Origin: an uncultured bacterium
GTDB taxonomy: Bacteria > Hydrogenedentota > Hydrogenedentia > Hydrogenedentales > CAILVY01
Direction: 5' to 3'
Length of the DNA stretch: 35,005 nt
Assembly (NCBI GenBank): GCA_937951485.1
Contig: CALEDJ010000063.1
Location: 1 to 35,005 of the forward strand
The notes under the pieces are model-generated. The model was given only the letters and a program-made list of their open reading frames with translations. It was not told the DNA's origin and did not search any database. Position numbers and translations under genes: made by a program. Below are positions 34,785 through 35,005 of the stretch, in pieces (position 1 is the first letter of the stretch; the number at the start of each line of letters is the position of its first letter).

Positions 34785-34853
34785 CATGGTCTTTTTTGCC
34801 TTCAAATGGTCTCAAGTTGAGAAATCGAGTTCCATTTGGAGGGAAAGACCATG
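34785..34853 (+). promoter_or_regulatory. Hairpin sequestering the transposase ribosome site and start codon
   Basis: CATGGTCTTT (34785-34794) pairs perfectly with AAAGACCATG (34844-34853), and CAAATGG (34803-34809) with CCATTTG (34832-34838). Between them CCTT can pair with the GAGG of the ribosome site (GGAGGGA, 34838-34844). The ATG at 34851 is in the outer stem. In total about 21 base pairs enclose a 22-base loop. Transcripts reading in from outside would fold with translation blocked, a control known in IS10 and IS50. Confidence 0.7.
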
Positions 34854-35005
34854 TACGCCTCGAGCAGGATTCTGACATGGATAGTGGCCAATGTACAAGA
34901 CATGCGCTTGTCGCGGGCCGGGACGTTGGCGGCCATCGTAAGCGCCGCGCTGTTGATGAAGGGGGTTGGGGTATTGGCGTCAGGACGGGTCATGTCGGGG
35001 GAAAT
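34851..35005 (+). CDS. Probable IS4-like transposase, N-terminus only
   Basis: The frame opens at 34851 after GGAGGGA and runs off the window end after 51 complete codons. The visible residues (RILTWIVANVQDMRLSRAGT, then LAAIVSAALLMKGVGVLASG) resemble the helical N-terminal domain of IS4-type transposases, in which a conserved Arg-rich start leads to an L(T/A)xLGRA-like segment. The hairpin over its start also fits an insertion sequence. The DDE catalytic region is outside the window, so the call is provisional. The 150 bases between the sigma-54 activator and this gene hold the hairpin and presumably the element's left end, which I could not define. Confidence 0.5.
   Translation, partial: MYASSRILTWIVANVQDMRLSRAGTLAAIVSAALLMKGVGVLASGRVMSGE

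Overview
The window is a GC-rich bacterial chromosome segment. The best guess is Candidatus Hydrogenedentota or a close planctomycete-like relative. The evidence is a secreted protein with Gly-Glu spacers and a tandem dockerin-like C-terminus, a DUF1559-type pseudopilin, a Ser/Thr kinase fused to a formylglycine-generating-enzyme-like domain, and many intergenic arrays with a 9-bp GGAC period. This assignment rests on recalled family resemblance, not on a marker gene. No rRNA, tRNA or CRISPR array was seen.

Layout. 1-1047 is the 3' part of a secreted protein gene. 1360-4989 encodes a large membrane-bound hybrid histidine kinase. 5342-9229 holds a secernin-like C69 peptidase, the kinase/FGE-like fusion and a small zinc-ribbon protein. 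9437-11814 carries a PL10 pectate lyase (minus strand), a Cys-rich membrane protein and a 34-residue membrane peptide. 11824-15185 (minus strand) holds a glutamate/aspartate-type symporter and a CocE-like secreted hydrolase. 15437-17122 encodes a TPR-HEAT-alpha/beta-hydrolase fusion whose nucleophile position is glycine.

17127-26584 is the most unusual part: a 9.5-kb block of twelve intact minus-strand phage morphogenesis-type genes. In transcription order they are portal, prohead protease-like, XhlA-like membrane peptide, LigD-type 3'-phosphoesterase-like protein, decoration protein, major capsid protein, head-tail adaptor, Dit-like protein, a tail-hub protein carrying a complete staphylococcal-nuclease-like domain, fibre-like protein, M15 peptidase and a small membrane protein. 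I find no terminase, tail tube, tape measure, integrase or replication gene. Ordinary chromosomal genes flank the block on both sides. Four of its internal spacers contain the GGAC-period arrays. It could be a decayed prophage, a domesticated particle (gene-transfer-agent-like or nuclease-delivering), or one piece of a split locus.

26731-28823 holds a URO-D family protein and a HAD hydrolase, ending at a perfect hairpin. 28885-30307 has a pseudopilin-like protein and a small membrane protein. 30494-31765 is a TlpA/peroxiredoxin-like redox pair. 32056-34700 holds a membrane-anchored cyclophilin, a zinc-ribbon protein and an NtrC-type sigma-54 activator. The window ends in the first codons of a probable IS4-like transposase, whose ribosome binding site and start codon lie inside a strong hairpin.

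Several genes are preceded by sigma-70-like promoters of the form TTGnCn-N17/18-TAGRnT or TATCAT. The period-9 arrays often form inverted pairs, and in some frames they translate into hydrophobic, signal-peptide-like stretches, so automatic start calls next to them need care.
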